Below are positions 35,782 to 45,937 of a stretch of 64,000 nucleotides of DNA, in pieces (the first letter of the stretch is position 1; each line of letters begins with the position of its first letter). The translations under genes were made by a program, and so were the position numbers. The notes below the pieces were generated by a model. It worked only from the letters and a program-made list of their open reading frames with translations. It was not told the origin of the DNA and made no database searches. The stretch lies in NCBI RefSeq assembly GCF_000265365.1, contig NC_018011.1, positions 2,745,501-2,809,500 of the forward strand. The letters run 5' to 3'. Source of the DNA: Alistipes finegoldii DSM 17242 (GTDB lineage Bacteria > Bacteroidota > Bacteroidia > Bacteroidales > Rikenellaceae).

Positions 35782-38409
35782 TTATTTCAGCGCCGCCAGC
35801 TGCTCCCTGATGGCCGCGATTTTCGCTTCTGCGTCCGCCTGCTTGGCGCGTTCGTTCATGACTACCTTTTCGGGCGCCGACTGCACGAAGCGCTCGTTCG
35901 AGAGCTTCTTCATGACGCTTGCGAGGAATCCCTCGTAGTAGGCGAGACTCTCCGTCAGTTTCCCGATTTCGGCTTCGACGTCGATCTTGCCCGCCATCGG
36001 CACGAAATACTGGGTCGTCTTGACGATGAACGCCGCGGCCGCGGGGTCTTTCTCCGTCACGGTTTCGACGGCCGTCAGGTTGGCCATTTTCCGCATCACG
36101 GGAGCGTATTCGGCGGGGTAGTTCTCGTCGGCGATCACCTTGAGCGTCAGCGCTTCCTTCTGCGGCAGGTTCTTCTGGTTGCGTATGTTGCGCACCGAGG
36201 AGATCGCCTCCTTGGCCAGCTCGAACCGGGCCAGCAGGCGCTCGTCGGCTTCGACCGGCTGCGGCATGGGGGCCGTGCAGATCGACTCGCCCTCTTTGCG
36301 GGGCGCGAGGTCCTGCCAGATCTCCTCCGTCACGAACGGCATGAAGGGGTGCAGCACGCGCATCAATTCGTCGAAGAATCCGCACGTCGCGGCGAACGTC
36401 TCCGCATCGACGGGCTGTCCGTAGGCGGGTTTCACCATTTCGAGGTAGAGACCGCTGAAGTCGTCCCAGAAGAGCTTGTAGGCCGTCATGAACGCCTCCG
36501 AAATGCGGTACGACCTGAAGTCCTCGTCGATCTGGCGCAGTGCGCGGCCCAGCGTCTGGCGGAACCATTCGACCGCCAGCCGGTTGTTGTCGTCCTGCGC
36601 GGCCTTGTCGTCCGCCGACCAGCCGTTCACCAGCCTGTAGGCGTTCCATATCTTGTTGCCGAAGTTGCGGCCCTGCTCGCAGAGCGCTTCGTCGAACATC
36701 ACGTCGTTGCCGGCCGACGACGAAATCAGCATCGCCATGCGCATGCCGTCGGCGCCGTATTTGGCGATCAGGTCCAGCGGATCGGGCGAGTTGCCCAGCT
36801 GCTTGGACATCTTGCGGCCGATCTTGTCGCGGACGATGCCCGTGAAGTATACGTTGCCGAAAGGCTTTTCGCCGCGGTATTCGTAACCCGCCATGATCAT
36901 GCGGGCCACCCAGAAGAAGATGATGTCGGGACCCGTCACCAGATCGTTGGTGGGGTAGTAGTAGCTTATTTCCTGATTGTCCGGGTTACGGATGCCGTCG
37001 AAGACCGAAATCGGCCAGAGCCACGACGAGAACCAAGTGTCCAGCACGTCCTCGTCCTGACGCAGGTCGCTCGGCTGCAGCGAGTCGTCGCCGGTCTTTG
37101 CACGCGCCTTTGCGAGCGCCTCTTCGGCCGTCGGGGCCACGACGTATCCGCCCTTGGGCAGGTAGTAGGCCGGAATGCGCTGTCCCCACCACAACTGGCG
37201 CGAGATGCACCAGTCCTTGATGTTTTCCATCCAGTGACGGTAGGTGTTCTTGTATTTTTCAGGCACGAAGCGGATCGCATCCTCCATGACGGCTTTGGTC
37301 GCGGGCCGGGCCAGCTCCTCCATCGAAAGGAACCACTGCATCGAGAGCTTCGGCTCGATGGCCACGCCCGTGCGCTCCGAGTATCCCACGTTGTTGGTGT
37401 ACTCCTCGGTCTTTTCGAGCAGGCCCGCCGCGGCGAGGTCCTTCTCGATCTGTTTGCGGACGTCGAAACGGTCCATGCCGACATACATGCCGACCTTGTC
37501 GTTGATCGTGCCGTCGTCATTGAAGATGTCGATCGTTTCGAGACCGTATTTCTCGCCCAGCATGTAGTCGTTCACGTCGTGCGCCGGGGTGACCTTCAGC
37601 GCGCCCGTGCCGAATTCGATATCGACGTATTCGTCGCGGATCACCGGGATCGAACGGTTCACCAGCGGCACGATGACGCGCGCATCGACCGGCAGGGAGG
37701 CGTAGCGCGGGTCGTTGGGGTTGACGCACAGCGCCGTGTCGCCCAGAATGGTTTCGGGGCGCGTCGTGGCGACGATGATCGCCTTGTCCGTGCCTTCGAT
37801 CTTGTAGCGCAGGTAGTAGAGTTTGCCGTGCGACTCCTTGAAGACCACCTCTTCGTCCGAAAGCGCCGTTTTCGCCGCGGGGTCCCAGTTCACCATGCGT
37901 ACGCCGCGGTAAATCCTGCCCTTTTCGAACAGGTCGCAGAAGACTTTGATGACGCTCTCGGTGCGCGGCCCGTCCATCGTGAAGCAGGTCCGCTCCCAGT
38001 CGCACGAGGCGCCCAGCTTGCGCAGCTGCTTGAGGATCATACCGCCGTACTTCTCCTTCCATTCCCAAGCGTATTCGAGGAACTTTTCGCGCGAGAGCGA
38101 CGATTTTTCGATGCCCTTTTCGTGCAGCATCGCCACGACCTTGGCCTCGGTGGCGATCGACGCGTGGTCCATGCCCGGCACCCAGCAGGCGTTCCTGCCC
38201 GACATGCGGGCGCGGCGCACCAGCACGTCCTGCAGCGTGTTGTTGAGCATGTGACCCATGTGGAGCATGCCCGTTACGTTGGGGGGCGGAATTACGATCG
38301 TATAGGGTTCGCGCTGATCGGGTTCCGAGTGAAACAAGCGTTTTTCGATCCAGTAGTCGTACCATTTCGACTCGATCTCCTGCGGCGAGTATTTGTCTGC
38401 GATTTGCAT
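35782..38409 (-). CDS. valS: Valyl-tRNA synthetase
   Basis: 875-aa class I synthetase that charges tRNA-Val. HIGH motif is PPPNVTGMLHMGHMLN near residue 45 and KMSKQ motif is GRKMSKQLGNSPDPLD near 525. The editing domain (ATTRPETILGDTALCVNP) and anticodon-binding region lie between and after. The C-terminus carries the family coiled-coil arm (EAEIGKLTESLAYYEGFLASVMKKLS, AKQADAEAKIAAIREQ). Divergent from lon; the 117-base gap holds both promoters. Confidence 0.97.
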   Translation of the reverse strand: MQIADKYSPQEIESKWYDYWIEKRLFHSEPDQREPYTIVIPPPNVTGMLHMGHMLNNTLQDVLVRRARMSGRNACWVPGMDHASIATEAKVVAMLHEKGIEKSSLSREKFLEYAWEWKEKYGGMILKQLRKLGASCDWERTCFTMDGPRTESVIKVFCDLFEKGRIYRGVRMVNWDPAAKTALSDEEVVFKESHGKLYYLRYKIEGTDKAIIVATTRPETILGDTALCVNPNDPRYASLPVDARVIVPLVNRSIPVIRDEYVDIEFGTGALKVTPAHDVNDYMLGEKYGLETIDIFNDDGTINDKVGMYVGMDRFDVRKQIEKDLAAAGLLEKTEEYTNNVGYSERTGVAIEPKLSMQWFLSMEELARPATKAVMEDAIRFVPEKYKNTYRHWMENIKDWCISRQLWWGQRIPAYYLPKGGYVVAPTAEEALAKARAKTGDDSLQPSDLRQDEDVLDTWFSSWLWPISVFDGIRNPDNQEISYYYPTNDLVTGPDIIFFWVARMIMAGYEYRGEKPFGNVYFTGIVRDKIGRKMSKQLGNSPDPLDLIAKYGADGMRMAMLISSSAGNDVMFDEALCEQGRNFGNKIWNAYRLVNGWSADDKAAQDDNNRLAVEWFRQTLGRALRQIDEDFRSYRISEAFMTAYKLFWDDFSGLYLEMVKPAYGQPVDAETFAATCGFFDELMRVLHPFMPFVTEEIWQDLAPRKEGESICTAPMPQPVEADERLLARFELAKEAISSVRNIRNQKNLPQKEALTLKVIADENYPAEYAPVMRKMANLTAVETVTEKDPAAAAFIVKTTQYFVPMAGKIDVEAEIGKLTESLAYYEGFLASVMKKLSNERFVQSAPEKVVMNERAKQADAEAKIAAIREQLAALK

Positions 38410-38496
38410 AGGGATGAAATTGTTTTACTTCGTTATTTGACCTGCAAAGTTATTAACATTCTGTCAAAGATGAAATAAATATGACTAAAAAATCGT

Positions 38497-38504
38497 TACC
38501 TTTG
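38497..38504 (+). promoter_or_regulatory. -7 promoter element of lon
   Basis: TACCTTTG ends 22 bases before the lon ATG. The -33 region is A-rich and does not match well. A TAACTTTG element on the opposite strand at about 38442-38449 could serve valS. Confidence 0.45.
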
Positions 38505-38526
38505 CGACATTATATATTTGTAAGCT

Positions 38527-40956
38527 ATGAGTAAAAAAGATAAATTCGAAACAATCGAAGTCGAAGACGTGAACCTGCTTCCCGATCTGCTCGACGGCAA
38601 TCACCGCGTGATCCCCATCGTGACGGGCGGTGACGAAGTCGTCGAAGAGGTGGAGGTTCCTGAGATCATTCCGATTCTCACGCTGCGCAGCTCCGTGCTC
38701 TTTCCCGGCGCCATCACCCCCATTACGGTGGGCCGCGACAAGAGCATCAGTCTGGTGCGCGCCGTGAATGCCGAAGGCGGTATTCTGGGCGCCGTGCTGC
38801 AGCGCGAAAGCGACGTCGAAGACCCCGCGCCGGACGACATGTACAAGGTCGGCACCGCGGCGCGCATCATCAAGATTCTCGAAATGCCCAACGGCAACCT
38901 CACGGTGATCCTGAACGGCTTGGAGAAGGTCGAGATCCGCGAATACATTACTACCGAACCCTACTTCCGGGCCCGTGTCACCGCACTGCGCGATACCACG
39001 CCCGATCTGAAGAGCGTCGAGTTCGAAGCCCTCGTGGACTCGATCCGCGACGTGGCGCTCAATATCATCAACGTCTCGCCGTCGATGCCCAAGGAGGCGG
39101 CGTTCGCCATTAAGAACATCGACTCCAAGCGCGGCATCATCAACTTCATCTGCTCGAACATGGAGCTGACGGACGAGGACCGCCAGTCGCTGCTGGAAGC
39201 CCCCGGCCTGCTGGCCCGCGCCCGCAAGCTGCTCGAAATACTGATCCGCGAGCAGCAGCTGGCCGAGTTGAAAAACCAGATTCAGGAGCGCGTGAAGCAG
39301 GAGATCGACAAGCAGCAGCGCGACTACTACCTCCAGCAGCAGATGCGCACGATTCAGGACGAGCTGGGCGACGGCGCCGACGCCGACATCGAGAAGATGC
39401 GCGAGGAGGCCAAGAAGAAGAACTGGCCCAAGGAGGTCGGCGAGACCTTCGAGAAGGAGTTGCAGAAAGTCGAGCGGCTGAACCCCGCCGTAGCCGAGTA
39501 TTCGGTGCAGATGACCTATCTGCAACTGTTGCTCGAACTGCCGTGGAACGACACGACCAAGGACAACCTCGACCTCAAGTGCGCCCGTGAACAGCTCGAC
39601 CGCGACCATTTCGGTCTGGACGAGGTGAAGGAGCGTATTCTGGAGCATTTGGCTGTCATCAAGCTCAAGGGCGACCTCAAGTCGCCGATCCTCTGCCTCT
39701 ACGGCCCTCCGGGCGTGGGCAAGACCTCGCTGGGCAAGTCGGTGGCGGCGGCGCTGGGCCGCAAGTTCGGCCGCATTTCGCTGGGCGGCCTGCACGACGA
39801 GTCCGAGATTCGCGGACACCGCCGCACCTACATCGGCGCCATGCCGGGCCGGATCATCCAGACCATCAAGCGGTGCGGTTCGTCGAACCCCGTGATTATC
39901 CTCGACGAGGTGGACAAGGTGACCGTTTCGAACCACGGCGACCCGTCGAGCGCACTGCTCGAAGTGCTCGATCCGGAACAGAACACCACCTTCCACGACA
40001 ACTATATCGACATGGAGTACGACTTGTCGAAGGTGCTCTTCATCGCCACGGCCAACAACGTGGCCAACATCGCCCCGGCCCTGCGCGACCGTATGGAGAT
40101 GATCAACATTCCGGGCTATCTGGTCGAGGAGAAGATCCGCATCGCTTTGGACCACCTGCTGCCCAAGCAGCGCGAGGCCCACGGCATCAAGGAGCAGGAA
40201 CTCGTGATGACGCCCCAAATCGTCGAAGGCATCATCTCCGGCTACACCCGCGAGTCGGGCGTTCGCTCGCTCGACAAGCTGCTGGCTAAGATCGCCCGCG
40301 CCCGCGCCAAGCAGATCGCTTTCGACGAAGCCTTCGCGCCCGAAATCACGGCCAAGGACGTCGAGAAGATTCTCGGCATGCCCAAGTTCCTCCGCGAGGA
40401 GTACGAAGTGGGCGGCATGACAGGCGTGGTGACGGGTCTTGCGTGGACCGAGGTCGGCGGCGACATCCTCTACATCGAATCGGTGCTGACTCCCGGTAAG
40501 GGCAAAGTCAGCCTGACGGGTAATCTGGGCGAGGTGATGAAGGAGTCGGCGACGATCGCCCACGAGTGGGTGATGGCCCACCACGCGGAGCTGGGAATCG
40601 ACGCTTCGGCGTTCGAGAAGAACGACATCAATATCCACGTGCCGGAGGGGGCGATTCCGAAGGACGGGCCGTCGGCCGGTATCACGATGGTGACCTCGAT
40701 CGTCTCGACCTACACCGGACGCAAGGTGCGGGAGCGTATCGCCATGACGGGCGAAACGACCCTCCGCGGCCGCGTGATGCCCGTGGGCGGCGTCAGGGAG
40801 AAGATTCTGGCGGCCAAGCGCGCCGGCATCACCGAACTGATCCTTTCGGAGGAGAACCGCAAGGACATCGCCGAGATCAAACCCGAATACGTCGAAGGGC
40901 TGACGTTCCATTACGTGAAGACCAACGACGAAGTGCTGAAACTGGCGCTCGTCTGA
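38527..40956 (+). CDS. lon: ATP-dependent protease La (Lon)
   Basis: 809 aa. N-terminal substrate-binding domain (LTLRSSVLFPGAITPI onward), a coiled-coil middle, AAA+ module with Walker A GPPGVGKTSLG, Walker B VIILDEVDKV and sensor region, then the protease domain with catalytic Ser in KDGPSAGITM and Lys in GVREKILAAKRAG. It degrades damaged and short-lived regulatory proteins in the cytoplasm. Full length for the family. Single gene followed by a very strong terminator. Confidence 0.97.
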   Translation: MSKKDKFETIEVEDVNLLPDLLDGNHRVIPIVTGGDEVVEEVEVPEIIPILTLRSSVLFPGAITPITVGRDKSISLVRAVNAEGGILGAVLQRESDVEDPAPDDMYKVGTAARIIKILEMPNGNLTVILNGLEKVEIREYITTEPYFRARVTALRDTTPDLKSVEFEALVDSIRDVALNIINVSPSMPKEAAFAIKNIDSKRGIINFICSNMELTDEDRQSLLEAPGLLARARKLLEILIREQQLAELKNQIQERVKQEIDKQQRDYYLQQQMRTIQDELGDGADADIEKMREEAKKKNWPKEVGETFEKELQKVERLNPAVAEYSVQMTYLQLLLELPWNDTTKDNLDLKCAREQLDRDHFGLDEVKERILEHLAVIKLKGDLKSPILCLYGPPGVGKTSLGKSVAAALGRKFGRISLGGLHDESEIRGHRRTYIGAMPGRIIQTIKRCGSSNPVIILDEVDKVTVSNHGDPSSALLEVLDPEQNTTFHDNYIDMEYDLSKVLFIATANNVANIAPALRDRMEMINIPGYLVEEKIRIALDHLLPKQREAHGIKEQELVMTPQIVEGIISGYTRESGVRSLDKLLAKIARARAKQIAFDEAFAPEITAKDVEKILGMPKFLREEYEVGGMTGVVTGLAWTEVGGDILYIESVLTPGKGKVSLTGNLGEVMKESATIAHEWVMAHHAELGIDASAFEKNDINIHVPEGAIPKDGPSAGITMVTSIVSTYTGRKVRERIAMTGETTLRGRVMPVGGVREKILAAKRAGITELILSEENRKDIAEIKPEYVEGLTFHYVKTNDEVLKLALV

Positions 40957-40967
40957 AGCGAAGATGC

Positions 40968-41012
40968 AAGTAAAAGGTGAAAAGTTTTGATTTTCACCTT
41001 TTACTTTTTATT
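40968..41012 (+). terminator. Strong intrinsic terminator of lon
   Basis: Perfect 16-bp stem (40968-40983 with 40991-41006), 7-base loop, then a T-rich tail TTTATTTTT. Separates lon from kdsB. Confidence 0.92.
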
Positions 41013-41035
41013 TTTATGGCTAAATAACCGAGACG

Positions 41036-41791
41036 ATGAAATTTATCGCAATCATACCGGCGCGTTACGGCTCGACGCGCTTTCCGGGCAAGCCGCTGGC
41101 GATGCTGGGCGGCAGGCCCGTCATTCAGCGCGTCTATGAGCAGGTGGCGGGCGTGTTGGACGACGCCGTGGTCGCCACCGACGATGAGCGTATCTACGAT
41201 ACCGTGCTCGCTTTCGGCGGCCGGGCCGAGATGACCTCGCCGGACCACAAAAGCGGCACCGACCGTTGCTGGGAAGCCTATCTCAAACAGGGCAAGACCT
41301 ACGACGTGGTGGTCAATGTGCAGGGCGACGAACCTTTTGTCCGGGCCTCGCAGCTGGAAGCCGTGAAACGCTGCTTCGACGATCCGGCGACCGACATCGC
41401 CACGCTGGTCAGGCCTTTCGCCGCGACGGACGGTCTCGAAGCCCTCGAAAATCCCAACTCCCCGAAAGTGGTGCTCGACGCGCAGTCGCGCGCCCTCTAC
41501 TTCTCGCGTTCGGTGATCCCCTACTTGCGGGGCGTCGAACGGTCGGAGTGGCTGGCGCGCCATACGTTCTACAAGCATATCGGTCTCTATGCGTTCCGCA
41601 CGGAGGTCCTGCGCGCGGTTACGGCCCTGCCGCAGTCCGCGCTCGAAAAGGCCGAGTCGCTCGAACAGCTTCGCTGGCTGGAGAACGGCTATAAGATCGG
41701 CGTGGGCGTTACCGATGCCGAGACCATCGGCATCGACACGCCCGAAGATCTGGAGAAGGCAGAAGCCTTCCTGATCAGGCATGGAAAATGA
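41036..41791 (+). CDS. kdsB: 3-deoxy-manno-octulosonate cytidylyltransferase
   Basis: 251 aa. Activates Kdo with CTP to CMP-Kdo for lipid A inner core. Seen: IPARYGSTRFPGKPLAML (nucleotide-binding N-terminus), VVATDDERI, GRAEMTSPDHKSGTDR, VVNVQGDEPFV and YFSRSVIPY, all in family order. First of a rightward group with kdsA and kdsD, giving three consecutive Kdo steps in one place. Confidence 0.96.
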   Translation: MKFIAIIPARYGSTRFPGKPLAMLGGRPVIQRVYEQVAGVLDDAVVATDDERIYDTVLAFGGRAEMTSPDHKSGTDRCWEAYLKQGKTYDVVVNVQGDEPFVRASQLEAVKRCFDDPATDIATLVRPFAATDGLEALENPNSPKVVLDAQSRALYFSRSVIPYLRGVERSEWLARHTFYKHIGLYAFRTEVLRAVTALPQSALEKAESLEQLRWLENGYKIGVGVTDAETIGIDTPEDLEKAEAFLIRHGK

Positions 41792-41869
41792 AAAGTCGGG
41801 AGTCGAAGCCCGGCTGCTTGGCGGGCGGCGGCTTCCCCGGCCTTTGTTCTTAACTCATAATCGAATCTT

Positions 41870-42622
41870 ATGAAGATCAAATTTATCGCCGGACCGTGCG
41901 TCATCGAGTCTGTCGAACTGCTCGACACCGTGGCGCAGCGTCTTGTGGCGATCAACGAAAGACTCGGCGCGGACATCATTTTCAAGGCGTCGTTCGACAA
42001 GGCCAACCGCACCTCGATCTCGTCGTTCCGCGGCCCCGGACTCGAAAAGGGGCTTCGGATGCTCGCCGACGTGCGTGCGAAGTGGGGGCTGAAGCTGCTG
42101 ACCGACATCCATGAATCGTGGCAGGCCGCGCCCGTGGGCGAAGTGGTCGACGTGATCCAGATTCCCGCGTTCCTCTGCCGCCAGACCGACCTGCTGGTCG
42201 CTGCCGCGAAGACGGGCAGGACGGTGAATATCAAGAAGGCGCAGTTCCTGTCGGGCGCCGACATGCTCTATCCCTACGAAAAGGCCCGCGATGCGGGCGC
42301 TTCGGAGATATGGCTCACCGAGCGCGGCAATATTTACGGCTACAACAACCTCGTCGTCGATTTCCGCAATATTGCGGACATGCTGCGCATCGCCCCGACC
42401 GTGGTGATGGACTGCACCCATTCGGTGCAGCGTCCCGGCGCCGCAGGCGGCAAGACGGGTGGCAACCGCGAATTCGTACCCGCCATGGCGCAGGCCGCCA
42501 AAGCCTTCGGCGCCAACGGCTTCTTCTTCGAAGTGCATCCCGACCCGGACCATGCCAAGAGCGACGGCCCGAACATGCTGCAGCTCGACGAACTGGAAAA
42601 CCTCATTAAAACTCTGCTATAA
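41870..42622 (+). CDS. kdsA: Kdo-8-phosphate synthase
   Basis: 250 aa. Condenses PEP with arabinose-5-phosphate to Kdo-8-phosphate. Motifs: KFIAGPCVIES at the N-terminus, FKASFDKANRTS, FRGPGLEKGL, LLTDIHES, VIQIPAFLCRQTDLL and VMDCTHSVQRPG. Somewhat short but within the family range. Its stop overlaps the kdsD start by one base (TAATG), so the two are translationally coupled. Confidence 0.96.
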   Translation: MKIKFIAGPCVIESVELLDTVAQRLVAINERLGADIIFKASFDKANRTSISSFRGPGLEKGLRMLADVRAKWGLKLLTDIHESWQAAPVGEVVDVIQIPAFLCRQTDLLVAAAKTGRTVNIKKAQFLSGADMLYPYEKARDAGASEIWLTERGNIYGYNNLVVDFRNIADMLRIAPTVVMDCTHSVQRPGAAGGKTGGNREFVPAMAQAAKAFGANGFFFEVHPDPDHAKSDGPNMLQLDELENLIKTLL

Positions 42623-43587
42623 TGACCGATACCACGAAAGCCCAGATTCTCGATCTGGCCCGCAAGGCGATCAACACCGAACTGCTGGCGCTCAAGCGCA
42701 TGAAGGAGACGTTGGGCGATAACTTCGCCGACGCCGTCGAAATGATCCTTTCGGGTCAGGGCAAATGTATCGTTACGGGCATGGGCAAGTCGGGGCTGGT
42801 GGGACGCAAGATCGCCGCGACGCTCGCCTCGACCGGTACGCCCAGCTTCTTCCTGCATCCCGGCGAAGCCTTTCACGGCGATCTGGGCATGATCTCGAAA
42901 GAGGATGTCGTGCTGGCGCTCTCCTATTCGGGCGAGACCGACGAAATCCTGAAAATCGTGCCTTTCATCCACTCCAACGGCAACAAGCTGATCTCGATGA
43001 CCGGCAATCCCGAATCCGCGCTGGCCAAGAACTCCGACGTGCACCTCGACGTGAGCGTCGAAGAGGAAGCCTGCATCCTGCACCTCGCGCCGACGACCTC
43101 GACCACGGCGCAGATCGCCATGGGCGACGCGCTGGCCGTGTCGCTGATGCAGATGCGGGGCTTTACGAGCGTCGATTTCGCACGCCTGCATCCGGGCGGA
43201 AGCCTCGGACGCCGCCTGCTGATGACCGTCGGCAACGTGATGCGTTCGCACGATCTTCCGGTCGTGGCGCCCGATTGCTCGGCGACGGACATGATCCACG
43301 CCATCAGCAAGGGCGGACTGGGACTCATCATCATCTGCGACGGCGACCGCATCGAGGGCATCGTGACCGACGGCGACGTGCGCCGCGCCATGGAGCGCCG
43401 CCGCGCCGAGTTCTTCAACATCAAGGCCGCCGATATCGCTACGCCGAATCCGAAGACGATCTCTGCCGACCGGAAGCTGATCGAAGCCGAGAAGATGATG
43501 ACCCGCAACAAGGTCACCTCGCTGCTCGTGACCGACGAAGCCGGCAAACTGCAGGGCGTGATCCAGATTTACGACATAAAACTGTAG
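42622..43587 (+). CDS. kdsD: Arabinose-5-phosphate isomerase
   Basis: 321 aa (KpsF/GutQ family). Converts ribulose-5-phosphate to arabinose-5-phosphate, the substrate of KdsA encoded just before it. An N-terminal SIS domain (GMGKSGLVGRKIAATLASTG, HGDLGMI, SYSGETDEI, LAPTTSTTAQ) is followed by two CBS domains (about 205-320; LGLIIICDGDRIEGIVTDGDVRRA and NKVTSLLVTDEAGKLQGVIQIYD). The symbol kpsF is also used. Confidence 0.95.
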   Translation: MTDTTKAQILDLARKAINTELLALKRMKETLGDNFADAVEMILSGQGKCIVTGMGKSGLVGRKIAATLASTGTPSFFLHPGEAFHGDLGMISKEDVVLALSYSGETDEILKIVPFIHSNGNKLISMTGNPESALAKNSDVHLDVSVEEEACILHLAPTTSTTAQIAMGDALAVSLMQMRGFTSVDFARLHPGGSLGRRLLMTVGNVMRSHDLPVVAPDCSATDMIHAISKGGLGLIIICDGDRIEGIVTDGDVRRAMERRRAEFFNIKAADIATPNPKTISADRKLIEAEKMMTRNKVTSLLVTDEAGKLQGVIQIYDIKL

Positions 43588-43590
43588 CGG

Positions 43591-43875
43591 GTGTTCATCG
43601 TACTGCTGACTTACAAACTGCCGCTTGCGGAGGTCGAACGGCACCTCGCGGCGCACCGCGAATACCTCGACCGTCAGTATGCCGCAGGGACGTTTCTCTG
43701 TTCGGGGCCGCAGAATCCCCGGACGGGCGGCGTCATTCTCTGCCGCGCCGCGGACCGTGCTGCGGTCGAGACCCTGACGGCGGAGGACCCGTTCCGCATC
43801 CACGGCGTCGCCGATTACGAGATCATCGAATTCTCGCCCGTCAAACGCCTGCCCGGATTCGAAGCTTTCCTTTGA
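43591..43875 (+). CDS. YCII-family protein
   Basis: 94 aa, small ferredoxin-like alpha/beta protein. Begins at GTG three bases after the kdsD stop (MFIVLLTYKLPLAEVERHLAAH), with the family His/Asp patch (HREYLD) and DPFRIHGVADYEIIEF. Cytoplasmic; biochemical role of the family is unclear. Co-transcription with kdsD is expected from spacing. Confidence 0.82.
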   Translation: MFIVLLTYKLPLAEVERHLAAHREYLDRQYAAGTFLCSGPQNPRTGGVILCRAADRAAVETLTAEDPFRIHGVADYEIIEFSPVKRLPGFEAFL

Positions 43876-43902
43876 TTTAACCGTTTGCTTAACCCGACCG
43901 AT

Positions 43903-45900
43903 ATGAAATCCTTCCTCTTCTCTCTTGCCGCGCTGGCCTTGTGCGGAGCCTGTTCGCAAAATACCGGGGTTACCTCCCCCGACGGCACGATCCGTCTGGC
44001 GTTCGCCGTAGACTCCGCCGGACGCATGACCTATTCGGTTACGGACGGCGGTGTCCGGCTGTTCGAACCCTCCCGACTGGGATTCGAAGCCGCCGAGGCC
44101 GATCTCGGCGGTGGTTTCGCCGTCGAGCATGTGTCGCGCACGAGCGTCGATGAGACGTGGACCCAGCCGTGGGGCGAGAACAAGGAGAACCGCAGCCGTT
44201 ACAATGAAATGGCTGTGCGGCTGCGCAACGGCGGCGGCGTGCGGCTGACGCTGCGCTTCAGGCTCTTCGACGACGGGCTGGGATTCCGCTACGAATATGA
44301 AGCGTCCGGGGCGGATTCGCTCCGCGTGACGGACGAACTGACCGAATTCCGTTTCGCCGCCGACGGCGATTCGTGGACCATTCCCGCCAGCTTCGACACC
44401 TACGAACTGCTTTACCGCAAACTTCCGCTGAGCGAACTGGCCGACGCCAATACCCCCGCGACGTTCAAGGTCGGCGGCCTCTACGGCAGTATCCACGAAG
44501 CGGCCTTGTACGACTTTCCCGAAATGACGCTTCGCAAGACGTACGGACTTGCGTTCAAATCGGATCTCGCGCCTTTGCCCGACGGCACGAAAGCGCATGT
44601 CGGCAATAAATTTACGACCGCGTGGCGCACCGTGCAGCTGGCGCCCGATGCCGTGGGGCTGATCAATTCGTCGCTGATTCTCAATCTGAACGAACCTTCG
44701 AAGATCGGGGATACGAGCTGGATCCGTCCGATGAAGTACGTCGGCGTGTGGTGGGGCATGCACCTCGGCGTCGAGACGTGGGCGATGGACGACCGCCACG
44801 GCGCGACGACCGAAAACGCCAAACGCCATATCGACTTCGCGGCGGCCAACAATATTCAGGGAGTGCTGTTCGAGGGCTGGAACGAAGGCTGGGAGAACTG
44901 GGGCGGCAGCCAGTCGTTCGACTTCACGAAGCCCTATGCCGACTTCGACATCGCAGAGATCGTGCGTTACGCCCGCGAACGCGGGATCGAGATCATCGGC
45001 CATCACGAAACGGGCGGCAACATTCCCGATTACGAACGCCAGCTGGAGCGCGCCGTCAAATGGTACGCCGATTTGGGAATACACAACCTCAAAACGGGCT
45101 ATGCCGGCGGTATCTCCGGCGGCAACAACCATCACGGGCAGTACATGGTGCGCCATTACCAGCACGTGGTCGAGACGGCCGCGAAATACCGGATGACGGT
45201 CAATGCGCACGAACCGATCAAGGACTGCGGCATCCGTCGCACGTGGCCCAACATGATGTCGCGCGAAGGTGCGCGCGGCAAGGAGTGGGATGCTTGGAGC
45301 GCGGGCAATCCGCCGTCGCACGAAGTGACGCTGCCTTTTACGCGCCTGCTCGCCGGGCCGATGGACTTCACGCCCGGCACGTTCGACATTCTCTATGAAA
45401 ATACGCGCAACTCGCCGCGCCGCAAACTCTGGAACTGCGGTCCTGAGGTCGATATGCGCGTGAATACGACCCTTGCCAAGCAGATCGCCGAGTGGGTGAT
45501 CATCTATTCGCCCGTGCAGATGGCTTCGGACCTGATCGAAAATTACGAGGGGCATCCCGCTTTCCGGTTCTTCCGCGACTTCGATGCGGACTGCGACTGG
45601 TCGCGCGCGCTGGCGGGCGAACCGGGCGAATTCGTCGCCGTGGTGCGCCGCGCGGGGGAGAATTATTTTCTGGGTGCGGCGACCGACGAACAGCCCCGCA
45701 CGCTGTCGCTGCCGCTCGACTTCCTGAAACCCGGCACGAAATACCGCGCGACGATCTACGCCGACGGTCCCGATGCCGATTGGAAGACGAATCCCACTTC
45801 CTATACCATTTCGGAACGCGAGGTTTCATCCGCCGATACGCTCGAAGTGGCGATGGCTCCGGGCGGCGGGCAGGCCGTGAGCTTCATGCCCGCTATATAG
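43903..45900 (+). CDS. Glycoside hydrolase family 97 (alpha-glucosidase-like) lipoprotein
   Basis: 665 aa. Lipoprotein-type signal MKSFLFSLAALALCGAC. Three-part GH97 layout: N-terminal beta-sandwich (SPDGTIRLAFAVDSAGRMTYSV onward), central TIM barrel (KYVGVWWGMHLG, FEGWNEGWENW, IIGHHETGGNIPDYE, LKTGYAGG, NAHEPIKDCG, EWDAW) and a C-terminal beta domain. Relatives include SusB of the starch system; substrate may be alpha-glucosides or alpha-galactosides depending on the nucleophile, which is not resolved here. The ATG at 43903 gives the signal; an upstream TTG extension is rejected. Confidence 0.92.
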   Translation: MKSFLFSLAALALCGACSQNTGVTSPDGTIRLAFAVDSAGRMTYSVTDGGVRLFEPSRLGFEAAEADLGGGFAVEHVSRTSVDETWTQPWGENKENRSRYNEMAVRLRNGGGVRLTLRFRLFDDGLGFRYEYEASGADSLRVTDELTEFRFAADGDSWTIPASFDTYELLYRKLPLSELADANTPATFKVGGLYGSIHEAALYDFPEMTLRKTYGLAFKSDLAPLPDGTKAHVGNKFTTAWRTVQLAPDAVGLINSSLILNLNEPSKIGDTSWIRPMKYVGVWWGMHLGVETWAMDDRHGATTENAKRHIDFAAANNIQGVLFEGWNEGWENWGGSQSFDFTKPYADFDIAEIVRYARERGIEIIGHHETGGNIPDYERQLERAVKWYADLGIHNLKTGYAGGISGGNNHHGQYMVRHYQHVVETAAKYRMTVNAHEPIKDCGIRRTWPNMMSREGARGKEWDAWSAGNPPSHEVTLPFTRLLAGPMDFTPGTFDILYENTRNSPRRKLWNCGPEVDMRVNTTLAKQIAEWVIIYSPVQMASDLIENYEGHPAFRFFRDFDADCDWSRALAGEPGEFVAVVRRAGENYFLGAATDEQPRTLSLPLDFLKPGTKYRATIYADGPDADWKTNPTSYTISEREVSSADTLEVAMAPGGGQAVSFMPAI

Positions 45901-45937
45901 CGGCGCAAGTCGTCGGGAACTCTCGGCCCCGAAGCCC

